This document shows positions 1-6,516 of a DNA stretch of 27,195 nucleotides, piece after piece. The stretch's first letter is position 1, and every line of letters starts with the position of its first letter. Below the pieces are notes generated by a model. The model had not been told where the DNA came from and did no database searches. It worked only from the letters and a program-made list of their open reading frames with translations. Source of the DNA: Ruminimicrobiellum sp045223915 (GTDB lineage Bacteria; Elusimicrobiota; Endomicrobiia; Endomicrobiales; Endomicrobiaceae); assembly GCA_045223915.1 (NCBI GenBank), contig JBGUZU010000019.1, positions 1 to 27,195 of the forward strand, written 5' to 3'. The translations under genes were made by a program, and so were the position numbers.

Positions 1-71
1 AACAAAATTTTACCGAAAACTATAAACTGTAAGCTCTAAGCTATAAGCAAAAAATTATGAAATAATTTTTT
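1..71 (+). repeat. Heptamer repeat array plus GAA-triloop hairpin
   Basis: Positions 17-51 read as five degenerate 7-bp units (AAACTAT, AAACTGT, AAGCTCT, AAGCTAT, AAGCAAA). A perfect 10-bp hairpin follows: AAAAAATTAT at 49-58, loop GAA at 59-61, complement at 62-71. This is the right-hand half of the modular element found elsewhere in the window, placed just before a gene's ribosome-binding site (AAGGAG, 76-81). The left half, if present, lies outside the window. The units and hairpin are read directly; membership of one family is inference from the shared unit theme and layout. Confidence 0.75.
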
Positions 72-90
72 ATATAAGGAGAAAAAAATA

Positions 91-690
91 ATGAAAAAAA
101 GTTTATTGGCTTTAATATTAGCAGTAGCACTTGTAGCACCTGTATTTGCACAAAAAGGTGATATGTCTATCAACGGAAAATTAGGGTTGGGTGTAAGTAA
201 CAATTTCAATATGACTCCCGAAGCGCTACCAAGCAGTGTGAGTATCGGTTTTCCAATGGAAATGGCTCCTTCAATAGGTGCGGAATTCTTTTACGGATTA
301 ATGGATAGCTTGTCTGTAGGTGCAGGTATAAATTATAATTTCGGCTCAGAAAGTAAAGGAGAGATAGATGGTGTCAAACCTGAAATAAAAACAGTTAACT
401 TTTATTTGGCGGTAAGACCTGAATTAAAAATGGAATCTGATATTTTTACAAGCTTATATTTAATAGGTCAAATCGGCGGAAGCAGTATTACTGCGAAAGC
501 AAACGGTGAATCCGAAACTGCAGATATGGGAATATATTTAGGTTTCGGTGCAGGAACGATAATAAAAGATTGTGTTATAGTTGAATTGTTACTATCTTCA
601 TCTAACGGCAGTGTATCTTTTTCTGGAGAGAAAGGTGATGTACAATATACAGCAACAACAATTAATGTAGGATACAAATTTGCTCTATAA
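91..690 (+). CDS. Secreted outer-membrane beta-barrel protein (OmpW/porin-like fold)
   Basis: A 199-residue protein with a classic Sec signal peptide: basic MKKS start, hydrophobic core LLALILAVALVAP, and likely signal peptidase I cleavage after VFA (about residue 20). The mature part is glycine-rich and alternates polar and hydrophobic residues in short strands (LGLGVSNNF, GAGINYNFGS, NFYLAVRPEL, GIYLGFGAGT, TTINVGYKFAL). This suits a small eight-stranded outer-membrane barrel. The C-terminus is a strand with Phe two residues before the end, rather than the strict terminal aromatic. Start chosen for AAGGAG nine bases upstream. It is monocistronic and ends in a strong terminator at 709-743. 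I cannot assign a ligand. The diderm envelope is inferred from this protein type. Confidence 0.75.
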   Translation: MKKSLLALILAVALVAPVFAQKGDMSINGKLGLGVSNNFNMTPEALPSSVSIGFPMEMAPSIGAEFFYGLMDSLSVGAGINYNFGSESKGEIDGVKPEIKTVNFYLAVRPELKMESDIFTSLYLIGQIGGSSITAKANGESETADMGIYLGFGAGTIIKDCVIVELLLSSSNGSVSFSGEKGDVQYTATTINVGYKFAL

Positions 691-708
691 TTCATAATAA
701 AAAATAAT

Positions 709-750
709 AAAAGCACAGAAAGGAAAAATCTTTCTGTGCTTTTATTTTTT
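709..750 (+). terminator. Rho-independent terminator after the barrel protein
   Basis: A perfect 14-bp stem (709-722 with 730-743, core AGCACAGAAAG) with a 7-base loop, followed by a T-rich run to 750. The A-rich 5' foot would also allow termination from the other strand. Confidence 0.92.
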
Positions 751-760
751 TTATTTTGGT

Positions 761-888
761 GAAGCGACTTTATCTTTTAAATTATAACTTTGTATTTGCC
801 TCAATCGAGTACCAATCGCTATCGCTTTCTTTTACGTACACTTCATTCGCCAAATACTTCGTTATAATTTAAAATCTTAAAAGTCTTC
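761..888. repeat. Long imperfect palindrome (about 128 bp)
   Basis: The left arm 761-800 and right arm 848-888 are imperfect inverted copies, including a perfect 14-bp block (775-788 with 861-874, TTTTAAATTATAAC). The centre, read on the minus strand, contains GGCGAATGAAGTGTAC and later GGTACTCGATTGAGGC. These words recur in the palindromes at 24177-24279 and 24365-24469. No reading frame covers it. The symmetry is seen directly. A mobile miniature element or a structured RNA are both possible. Confidence 0.75.
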
Positions 889-916
889 TAGAGACAAAAA
901 CGACAAAAAATTTGTC

Positions 917-937
917 ATTCCGGACTTGATCCGGAAT
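917..937. repeat. Short perfect palindrome ATTCCGGA-CTTGA-TCCGGAAT
   Basis: An 8-bp stem with a 5-base loop. The surrounding sequence (GTCATTCCGGACTTGATC and onward) resembles a hairpin word I know as a dispersed intergenic repeat in many bacterial genomes. Here it sits in the convergent gap between the barrel gene and thiH. Only one copy is visible in this window, so 'dispersed' rests on general knowledge. Confidence 0.6.
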
Positions 938-951
938 CTATAAAAAATAAC

Positions 952-983
952 AAAAAGCGGGAAATTTTTCCTTCCCGTTTTTT
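952..983. terminator. Bidirectional terminator for thiH (and barrel side)
   Basis: CGGGAA pairs with TTCCCG across an 8-base loop. The stem has AAAAA on its left and a T run on its right, so each strand gives a stem followed by U residues. It lies 44 bases past the thiH stop on the minus strand. It is embedded in the same spacer words (ATAAAAAATAACAAAAA on the left, TTTTTACAAT on the right) that surround the hairpin at 6424-6446. The terminator hairpin therefore occupies the same slot as a triloop hairpin in the repeat element. Confidence 0.75.
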
Positions 984-992
984 ACAATTAAA

Positions 993-1032
993 CTTCCAAT
1001 CTTCTAATCTTCCAATCATCAAATCTTCAAAG
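993..1032. repeat. Octamer repeat array at the thiH 3' end
   Basis: Five consecutive 8-bp units: CTTCCAAT, CTTCTAAT, CTTCCAAT, CATCAAAT, CTTCAAAG. The last overlaps the thiH stop codon (TGA on the minus strand, 1027-1029). The first four units are almost the same as those at 22501-22532. No opposing array is visible nearby. The 300-base gap 691-1026 thus holds a terminator, a long palindrome, a short palindrome, a bidirectional terminator and this array. Confidence 0.8.
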
Positions 1033-2157
1033 ACGTATGTGGTTGCTAAATACCGGATATAATCCTTTTTGTTTTATTGTGTCTACAATTTCGGCTACAC
1101 TTCTTGAATCGGAAATTTCAAACTGTTCGTCACCTTTAGCTTCATCTTTATGTCCGCCCACGGAAGTTTTTACACCTGCCGAAATTTTTGTTGCACATAC
1201 ACCTATAACATTATCTCTGAAACCTGCTCTTTCTCTTGTTGAAATTGTAATATCGGAAAACGGCATAAATAATCTGTAAGCACACAATGCCTGGAACAAT
1301 TGCTTTTCATTAACATAGTGAGGATTTTGCTCTTTATGTTCGTGAATGTACGGCCTTAATCTGGGAACGGAAAAACCTATTTTAAGATCCGGATACTTTT
1401 GTTGCAACAAATAAGCATGAACTGTGGTGGAAAAAGCATCTTTCCTGAAATCATCTAACCCGAAAAGTATTCCCAGAGATACACCTCTCATACCTGCAAG
1501 AGCCGCTCTTTCCTGGGCATAAAATCTGTATTCAAAAACGGATTTAGGTCCTGCCAAATGTAACTGTTTATATCTTTCTTTGTTGTAAGTTTCCTGATAA
1601 ACACAAACAAAATCCGCTCCGCATTGACAGAGATATTTATATTCGTCCGTATTTAACGGATAAATTTCTATTGATATGGAAGAAAAATATTTTTTTGCAA
1701 GTTTTACGGCTTCACCTATATATTCAACACTTGATGCGGATCTTGATTCGCCTGTAAGTATAAGAATATCTTCAAGTCCCGTTTGAGATATTGCTTTAAA
1801 TTCTTTTTCTGTTTCTTCAATTGTAAGTTTTCCTCTGTGTATATTGTTTTTACAATTGTATCCGCAATATGTGCACTGATTTTCACAATAATTTGAAATG
1901 TATAACGGAGTAAACAAAGATATACTTGACCCGAAATGTTTTCTTGTTTCGTATTGTGCTTTATGTGCAATTAAATTTAAAAAATCCGTTGCTGCGGGAG
2001 ATAACAAAACTTTTAAATCTTCAATATCCAAAATTTCTTTGTTTAATGTTTTTTGAACATCGTTTTCGGTATAGATATTGTAATCATAGCCCTTAGTTAA
2101 ACTTAAAACTTGTTCCAACATATCGGAGTTTATTTGCTCCATGTTTTTATAATACAT
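1027..2157 (-). CDS. thiH: 2-iminoacetate synthase (tyrosine lyase) ThiH
   Basis: Radical-SAM enzyme that cleaves tyrosine to dehydroglycine (2-iminoacetate) and p-cresol, supplying the glycine-derived part of the thiamine thiazole ring. The 376-residue length fits ThiH. The iron-sulfur signature C-x3-C-x2-C is visible as CENQCTYCGY (Cys91, Cys95, Cys98). Downstream are GLEDILILTGESR and a C-terminal region typical of ThiH/NosL-type proteins (DNVIGVCATKISAGVKT). It follows thiG by one base, and its Shine-Dalgarno (GGAGGA) lies within the last thiG codons, so translation is probably coupled. Use of ThiH rather than glycine oxidase ThiO suits an anaerobe. Its stop codon lies inside an octamer repeat array. 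Confidence 0.95.
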   Translation of the reverse strand: MYYKNMEQINSDMLEQVLSLTKGYDYNIYTENDVQKTLNKEILDIEDLKVLLSPAATDFLNLIAHKAQYETRKHFGSSISLFTPLYISNYCENQCTYCGYNCKNNIHRGKLTIEETEKEFKAISQTGLEDILILTGESRSASSVEYIGEAVKLAKKYFSSISIEIYPLNTDEYKYLCQCGADFVCVYQETYNKERYKQLHLAGPKSVFEYRFYAQERAALAGMRGVSLGILFGLDDFRKDAFSTTVHAYLLQQKYPDLKIGFSVPRLRPYIHEHKEQNPHYVNEKQLFQALCAYRLFMPFSDITISTRERAGFRDNVIGVCATKISAGVKTSVGGHKDEAKGDEQFEISDSRSVAEIVDTIKQKGLYPVFSNHIRL

Positions 2158-2158
2158 T

Positions 2159-2935
2159 TTATTTGTCCTCCAAAAAGTCTATCAAAGGACTGGATGCTTC
2201 CGCTTTAAAATTAAGTACTCTGCCAAGCCCTGCAAGATAAGCTTTTCTCCCTGCGATAATTGCAAGTTTGAAAGCTTCTGCCATTTCGTTTATGTTTTTA
2301 GCAGTTGCAATTGCTGTGTTTACCATAACGGCGGCAGCACCTTCCTGCATAATTTCGCAAGCTTGAGAGGGTGACCCGATACCTGCATCAACAATTACAG
2401 GCAATTTTATTTCATCTATAATTATTTTAATAAAATGTTTTGTAAGAAGTCCTAAGTTGCTGCCGATAGGTGCGGCAAGCGGCATAATTGTTGCAGCTCC
2501 CGCATTTGCCAAATCTCTTGCTGCATTTAAGTCAGGATACATGTAAGGCATTACAACAAACCCTTCTTTTGCAAGAATTTCCGTTGCTTTTATAGTTTCA
2601 TAGTTGTCGGGCAACAAGAATTTCGTATCTTTTATAACTTCAATTTTTACAAAATCTCCGCATCCGAGTTCTCTGGAAAGTCTTGCGATTCTAACGGCTT
2701 CTTCCGCGGTTCTTGCACCTGAAGTGTTAGGTAAAAGAGTTACCGTTTTAGGTATAAAATCTAATATGTTATATTCTGTTTTAGTGTTTGCTCGTCTTAA
2801 TGCAAGTGTTACGATTTCCGCACCTGCCGATTCAACCGCAGCTTTTACCAAATCCAACGAAAATTTTCCTGAACCTAAAATGAATCGAGAAGAAAACTTA
2901 TGTCCTGCAATTATTAATTGATCATTATTTTCCAT
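2159..2935 (-). CDS. thiG: Thiazole synthase ThiG
   Basis: Condenses 1-deoxy-xylulose 5-phosphate, dehydroglycine and ThiS-thiocarboxylate into the thiazole phosphate of thiamine. The 258-residue TIM barrel carries the expected motifs: SRFILGSGK near the N-terminus; the Schiff-base lysine in GDFVKIEVI (Lys97); MPLAAPIGSNLG; the phosphate-binding VDAGIGSPSQA; and AAVMVNTAIATA. Start chosen for AAGGAG eight bases upstream. It sits between thiS and thiH in one minus-strand operon, so the three gene products that meet at the thiazole step are made together. No thiF or thiC is visible in the window, so sulfur activation must be encoded elsewhere. Confidence 0.96.
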   Translation of the reverse strand: MENNDQLIIAGHKFSSRFILGSGKFSLDLVKAAVESAGAEIVTLALRRANTKTEYNILDFIPKTVTLLPNTSGARTAEEAVRIARLSRELGCGDFVKIEVIKDTKFLLPDNYETIKATEILAKEGFVVMPYMYPDLNAARDLANAGAATIMPLAAPIGSNLGLLTKHFIKIIIDEIKLPVIVDAGIGSPSQACEIMQEGAAAVMVNTAIATAKNINEMAEAFKLAIIAGRKAYLAGLGRVLNFKAEASSPLIDFLEDK

Positions 2936-2956
2936 TATATTTCTCCTTAAGTTCTT

Positions 2957-3151
2957 TTAACCGCCGCCGACAAAAGTCAGCACTTCCATAACATCCGTAT
3001 CTTTTAAATTTACAGTGTTATATTTATCTTTAGAAACAATTTTACCGTTTAACTCAATTACAATTCGTTCCAAATTGTAATTGTTGTCTTTTAAGTATTC
3101 GTATATAGTTTGAGATTGTTTTATAACAACTTCTTTTCCGTTAACTTTCAT
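2957..3151 (-). CDS. thiS: Thiamine sulfur-carrier protein ThiS
   Basis: A 64-residue ubiquitin-fold protein that carries sulfur as a C-terminal thiocarboxylate to ThiG. It has the family's length, the beta-grasp start MKVNGKEVVI, the ELNGKIVSKDKY segment, and the essential Gly-Gly end (TFVGGG). It is the first gene of the thiS-thiG-thiH operon, with AAGGAG just upstream of its ATG. It lies directly behind the small terminator-like leader at 3163-3230, which places it in the genomic position that gave the thiS motif its name. Confidence 0.95.
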   Translation of the reverse strand: MKVNGKEVVIKQSQTIYEYLKDNNYNLERIVIELNGKIVSKDKYNTVNLKDTDVMEVLTFVGGG

Positions 3152-3162
3152 TTTAACTCCTT

Positions 3163-3230
3163 AATAAAAAAATAGAATATGAATGAAGTTTTTGCCACCC
3201 GAGGTGGTGACCCCCATAACATATTCTATT
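3163..3230 (-). promoter_or_regulatory. HMP-PP riboswitch (thiS motif), terminator-embedded
   Basis: Read on the minus strand, an 11-bp outer stem (3220-3230 with 3171-3181, AATAGAATATG and its complement) is followed at once by a U run, so it is itself an intrinsic terminator stem. Inside it, a short hairpin CCACC-TCG-GGTGG (3195-3207) is flanked by asymmetric internal-loop sequences TATGGGGGTCA and CAAAAACTTC. This small two-stem layout, with the aptamer built into the terminator directly before thiS, matches what I know of the thiS-motif riboswitch for the thiamin precursor HMP-PP. Ligand identity is from family knowledge; the fold is visible in the sequence. Confidence 0.8.
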
Positions 3231-3244
3231 TAAAATGATAATTT

Positions 3245-3274
3245 ATGATACTATAAAAATTCACCTTTTGTCAA
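3245..3274 (-). promoter_or_regulatory. Promoter of the thiSGH operon
   Basis: On the minus strand TTGACA (3269-3274), an 18-base spacer, then TATCAT (3245-3250). Transcription would begin a few bases before the riboswitch at 3230, so the whole leader is transcribed. Confidence 0.65.
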
Positions 3275-3299
3275 ACAAAAAAATATATTGATTTTTCTT

Positions 3300-3328
3300 T
3301 TGTCTTTTATCAATAAATATTCTATAAT
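3300..3328 (+). promoter_or_regulatory. Promoter of purMNB
   Basis: TTGTCT (3300-3305), 17-base spacer, perfect TATAAT (3323-3328). The expected start near 3335 lies exactly at the left edge of the repeat element at 3336-3480, so that element becomes the 5' leader of the purine transcript. It is back to back with the thi promoter. Confidence 0.65.
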
Positions 3329-3335
3329 ATCAGTG

Positions 3336-3480
3336 AATTTTTACTTCGTAAAAATTTGAGGTATAGAGGGATAGAAGTATAGATGTATAGAAAATTTTGT
3401 TGTTAAAATTCCGTAGGAATTTTAGTCCATACATCCATACATCCATACATCAAACACGAAGTGTTTATATTGGGGGAAAA
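3336..3480 (+). repeat. Full modular leader element (octamer type) before purM
   Basis: In order: hairpin AATTTTTAC-TTC-complement (3336-3356); left octamer array 3358-3389 (GAGGTATA, GAGGGATA, GAAGTATA, GATGTATA); hairpin AAAATTCC-GTA-GGAATTTT (3405-3423); right array 3426-3457 (TCCATACA three times, then TCAAACAC); hairpin AAACAC-GAA-GTGTTT (3452-3466); and the ribosome-binding module TTGGGGG (to 3476) with A residues to the ATG at 3481. The reverse complement of the right units (TGTATGGA) matches the left theme (GATGTATA), so the arms can pair. All parts are read directly; the function is unknown. Confidence 0.85.
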
Positions 3481-4446
3481 ATGGCTATTACTTATCAAAA
3501 AGCAGGTGTAAATATTGATGCGGGAAACGAGTTGGTTAAAAGACTTAAGAAAAAACTTCCTAAAGTCGGCGGATTCGGAGGAGCATTCCCCGTAGAAAAC
3601 ACGAAATATAATTTGGTTAGTTCCACCGACGGAGTAGGAACAAAATTAAAAATTGCATTTTTGGTAAATAAACACGATACTGTAGGTATAGATTTGGTTG
3701 CAATGAATGTTAACGATATAATTTGTGTTGGAGCAAAACCTCTTTTCTTCTTGGATTATTTTGCTTGCGGAAAATTAAATGTTTCTCTTACGGAAAAAGT
3801 GGTAGGCGGTATTATTAACGGTTGCAAACAGTCCAATGCTCAACTTATCGGCGGTGAAACAGCGGAAATGCCGAGCTTTTATAAAGGTGAAGAATATGAT
3901 TTGGCCGGTTTTGCCGTAGGTATAATCGAAAAAGGTAAAGAAATTACAGGTAAAGATATTAAAGAAGGTGATGTCGTAATAGGGCTTCCTTCAAGCGGTC
4001 CTCACTCCAACGGATACTCTTTGATAAGAAAAGTTTTTAGTGAAAAAGAATTGAAAAAATATTCCAAAGAATTGTTGGCACCTACAAAAATTTATGTTAA
4101 AGAAGTTTTGGCAGCGCTTAAAAAATTTAATAACGGCAAAAAGAATAAAATAGTCGGTATTGCACATATTACGGGCGGAAGTTTTTACGACAAAATAGGA
4201 AGAATTTTACCGCAGGATGCACATGTAATAATAAATAAAGGTTCTTGGAAAGTTCCTGAAATATTTAACATAATTCAAAAGAAAGGTAATGTTCCGGAAA
4301 AAGATATTTACAGAACATTGAATATGGGTATCGGTATGGCAATATTTGTCAGACCGGAACATGCACAAGCCGTTCACAAATTTTTGAAAGGTTCTAAAGT
4401 TATAGGATTTGTTCAAAAAGGGAAAAAAGGTGTGGAAATAATATAA
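3481..4446 (+). CDS. purM: Phosphoribosylformylglycinamidine cyclo-ligase (AIR synthetase)
   Basis: Fifth step of purine synthesis: ATP-dependent closure of the imidazole ring to give aminoimidazole ribonucleotide. The 321 residues include the N-terminal glycine-rich FGGAF, the ATP-site motif TDGVGTK (residues 49-55), GGETAEMPSFY, and GPHSNGYSLIR, all typical of the PurM half-domains. I start at 3481 rather than the upstream in-frame ATG at 3397. The extra 28 residues would be translated repeat DNA, whereas 3481 has GGGGG spaced four bases upstream and begins at the family's normal N-terminus. Its stop TAA (4444-4446) shares its last A with the purN start, so the two genes are translationally coupled. 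It is first in purM-purN-purB. Confidence 0.95.
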   Translation: MAITYQKAGVNIDAGNELVKRLKKKLPKVGGFGGAFPVENTKYNLVSSTDGVGTKLKIAFLVNKHDTVGIDLVAMNVNDIICVGAKPLFFLDYFACGKLNVSLTEKVVGGIINGCKQSNAQLIGGETAEMPSFYKGEEYDLAGFAVGIIEKGKEITGKDIKEGDVVIGLPSSGPHSNGYSLIRKVFSEKELKKYSKELLAPTKIYVKEVLAALKKFNNGKKNKIVGIAHITGGSFYDKIGRILPQDAHVIINKGSWKVPEIFNIIQKKGNVPEKDIYRTLNMGIGMAIFVRPEHAQAVHKFLKGSKVIGFVQKGKKGVEII

Positions 4447-5036
4447 TGAAAAAGTTAGCGGTATTAGTTTCCGGCACCGGTTCAAATTTACAATCTATAA
4501 TAGATTCAACAAAAAGCGGAATACTTAAAGGTATTGCCGAAGTTATTGTTGTGATATCGAATAATCCTTCCGCTTACGGACTTGAAAGAGCAAAAAAAGA
4601 AAATATTAAAGCAATTGCTCTTGATTACAAGAACATGGACAAACAAGATTATGACGATAAAATGTATAAGCTTATAAAAGAATCCGGTGCGGACATGATC
4701 TGTTTGGCGGGATATATGAAGAAAGTTCCGGACAATATTGTTAAAGAGTATAAGTCAAGAATATTAAATATTCATCCTGCTTTATTGCCGAAGTTTGGCG
4801 GTAAAGGAATGTACGGACATTTTGTTCACGAAGCGGTAGTAAAAGCAAAAGAAACAAAATCGGGTCCTACGGTTCATTATGTGGATGAAAATTATGATAC
4901 CGGTTCTATAATACTTCAAAAAGAAGTGCCCGTTTATGAAACGGATAGTCCGGAAGATGTGGCTGCAAGAGTATTGGTTCAAGAACATATAATATTCCCT
5001 CAAGCAATAAAAAAAGTTATAGAAAATTTAAAATAA
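4446..5036 (+). CDS. purN: Phosphoribosylglycinamide formyltransferase
   Basis: Transfers a formyl group from 10-formyl-tetrahydrofolate to glycinamide ribonucleotide in purine synthesis. The 196-residue protein shows the phosphate-binding N-terminus VSGTGSNLQSII, the catalytic pair Asn108 and His110 in ILNIHPALLP, and the conserved aspartate region VDENYDTGSIILQ around residue 147-151. Its ATG overlaps the purM stop by one base. The formate-dependent alternative PurT is not seen here. Low-GC codon use matches the neighbours. Confidence 0.95.
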   Translation: MKKLAVLVSGTGSNLQSIIDSTKSGILKGIAEVIVVISNNPSAYGLERAKKENIKAIALDYKNMDKQDYDDKMYKLIKESGADMICLAGYMKKVPDNIVKEYKSRILNIHPALLPKFGGKGMYGHFVHEAVVKAKETKSGPTVHYVDENYDTGSIILQKEVPVYETDSPEDVAARVLVQEHIIFPQAIKKVIENLK

Positions 5037-5050
5037 AGAAGGTAAAAAGT

Positions 5051-6346
5051 ATGATACCAAGATATGCAAAACCTGAAATGGAATCAATTTGGACTGATGA
5101 TAACAAGTTCAAAATAATGTTGGAAGTTGAAATTTTAGCATCCGAAGCTATGAGTAAGTTGGGAGTAGTTCCAAAATCGGCAATTGCAAAGGTAAGAAAA
5201 AAAGCTAAGATAAATAAAGACAGAATAAACGAAATAGAAAAAACGGTTAAACACGATGTAATTGCATTTTTAACAAGTGTCGTTGAAACTGTAGGCCCTG
5301 AGGCAAGATTTTTGCATATGGGTATGACATCTTCCGATGTTTTGGATACCTCACTTGCCGTTCAAATGAGACAGGCATGTTTGCTTCTTATAAAAGAAAC
5401 TAAAGAGTTAATGAAAATAACAAAAAAGTTGGCTTTCAAATATAAATATACTCCTACAATGGGAAGAAGTCATGGTGTTCATGCAGAACCGACAACATTC
5501 GGTTTGAAAGTTGCAAACTGGTACAGCGAACTTAGTCGTTCTCTCGACAGATTAAACTATGCATTGGAAACCGTAAGTTACGGAGCAATTTCCGGAGCTG
5601 TAGGAACATTTGCACATTTAAGCCCGAAAGTTGAAGAGTATGTTTGTAAAAAATTAAATTTGAAACCGGAACCTGTTTCAACACAAATAGTTCCCAGAGA
5701 CAGACACTCAATATTTTTATCAACAATTGCACATGTAGGTGCTAACCTTGAAAGAATAGCTCTTGAAATAAGACATTTACAAAGAACCGAAGTTGCGGAA
5801 GCCGAAGAACCTTTTACAAAAGGTCAAAAGGGATCATCCGCAATGCCGCATAAGAGAAATCCGATAATATCGGAAAATGTTTGCGGTTTCGCAAGACTTT
5901 TGAGAGGTTATGCAGTAACCGCTATGGAAAATATTGCTTTATGGCATGAAAGAGATATAAGTCATTCTTCGACGGAAAGAATAATGTTGCCGGATGCAAC
6001 GATGGGACTTTTCTATATTTTAAAAAGAATGCAGGGATTACTTTCGGGATTAAATGTATATCCGGAAAACATGAAAAAGAATCTTAACAAAACCCAGGAT
6101 GTTATTTGTTCCGGAACACTTTTGTTAACGTTGGTAGATAAAGGGTTAACAAGAGAACAAGGATATGCAATTATGCAAAGACTTGCATTTTCGGCAAGAG
6201 AAAAAAATGTCAGTCTTGAAGAAGTGGCATTGAAAGATGAAGAAATAAGAAAATATATGAACGAAAAAGAAATAAGAAGAGATTGCGATTTGTCACCGCA
6301 CTTTAAAAATGTAGATTTTATATTTAAGAGAGTTTTTAAAAAATAA
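5051..6346 (+). CDS. purB: Adenylosuccinate lyase
   Basis: Acts twice in purine synthesis, releasing fumarate from SAICAR and from adenylosuccinate. The 431-residue length fits the bacterial short type. Visible motifs: TSSDVLDTS (93-101), GRSHGVHAEPTTFG with a conserved histidine (138-151), and the fumarase/aspartase signature GSSAMPHKRNP (261-271), which carries the flexible catalytic loop. The start has AAGAAGGT upstream, and the gene follows purN by 14 bases, completing a three-gene operon. There is no clear terminator after it. A repeat element begins within five bases of its stop, so read-through into the next gene is possible. Confidence 0.96.
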   Translation: MIPRYAKPEMESIWTDDNKFKIMLEVEILASEAMSKLGVVPKSAIAKVRKKAKINKDRINEIEKTVKHDVIAFLTSVVETVGPEARFLHMGMTSSDVLDTSLAVQMRQACLLLIKETKELMKITKKLAFKYKYTPTMGRSHGVHAEPTTFGLKVANWYSELSRSLDRLNYALETVSYGAISGAVGTFAHLSPKVEEYVCKKLNLKPEPVSTQIVPRDRHSIFLSTIAHVGANLERIALEIRHLQRTEVAEAEEPFTKGQKGSSAMPHKRNPIISENVCGFARLLRGYAVTAMENIALWHERDISHSSTERIMLPDATMGLFYILKRMQGLLSGLNVYPENMKKNLNKTQDVICSGTLLLTLVDKGLTREQGYAIMQRLAFSAREKNVSLEEVALKDEEIRKYMNEKEIRRDCDLSPHFKNVDFIFKRVFKK

Positions 6347-6350
6347 AAAC

Positions 6351-6512
6351 AGCTTAAAGCTTAGAGCTTAAAGCTAAAAGTTCTGTGTAAATTTTTGCTG
6401 TACAAAAATTTATAAAAAATAACAAAAATTCACGAAGTGAATTTTTACAATAAACCATAAGCTATAATCTATAAGCTATAAACTAAAAAATCCGTAGGAT
6501 TTTTTTTGGGGG
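6351..6512 (+). repeat. Full modular leader element (heptamer type) before the GH94-like gene
   Basis: Left heptamers 6351-6378 (AGCTTAA, AGCTTAG, AGCTTAA, AGCTAAA). Hairpin TAAATTTTTG with its complement at 6388-6412. Spacer ATAAAAAATAACA. Hairpin AAAAATTCAC-GAA-complement (6424-6446, 10 bp). Right heptamers 6452-6486 (AAACCAT, AAGCTAT, AATCTAT, AAGCTAT, AAACTAA). Hairpin AAAAAATCC-GTA-complement (6485-6505). Ribosome-binding GGGGG (6508-6512). The order and spacer words match 16408-16570 closely, although the repeat units differ. Confidence 0.85.
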
Positions 6513-6516
6513 AACA

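Noticed and set aside
468..716. Minus-strand frame opposite the barrel protein gene
   Set aside because: Shadow of a well-supported gene with signal peptide; it also runs into the terminator stem.
3163..3230. TPP riboswitch for the thi operon
   Set aside because: The CTGAGA and the other conserved TPP-aptamer boxes are missing, and the region is too short. The terminator-embedded thiS motif fits better.
3397..3480. In-frame 28-residue N-terminal extension of purM
   Set aside because: It is translated repeat DNA, lacks a ribosome site, and PurM normally begins near MAITYQKAGV, which has GGGGG just upstream.
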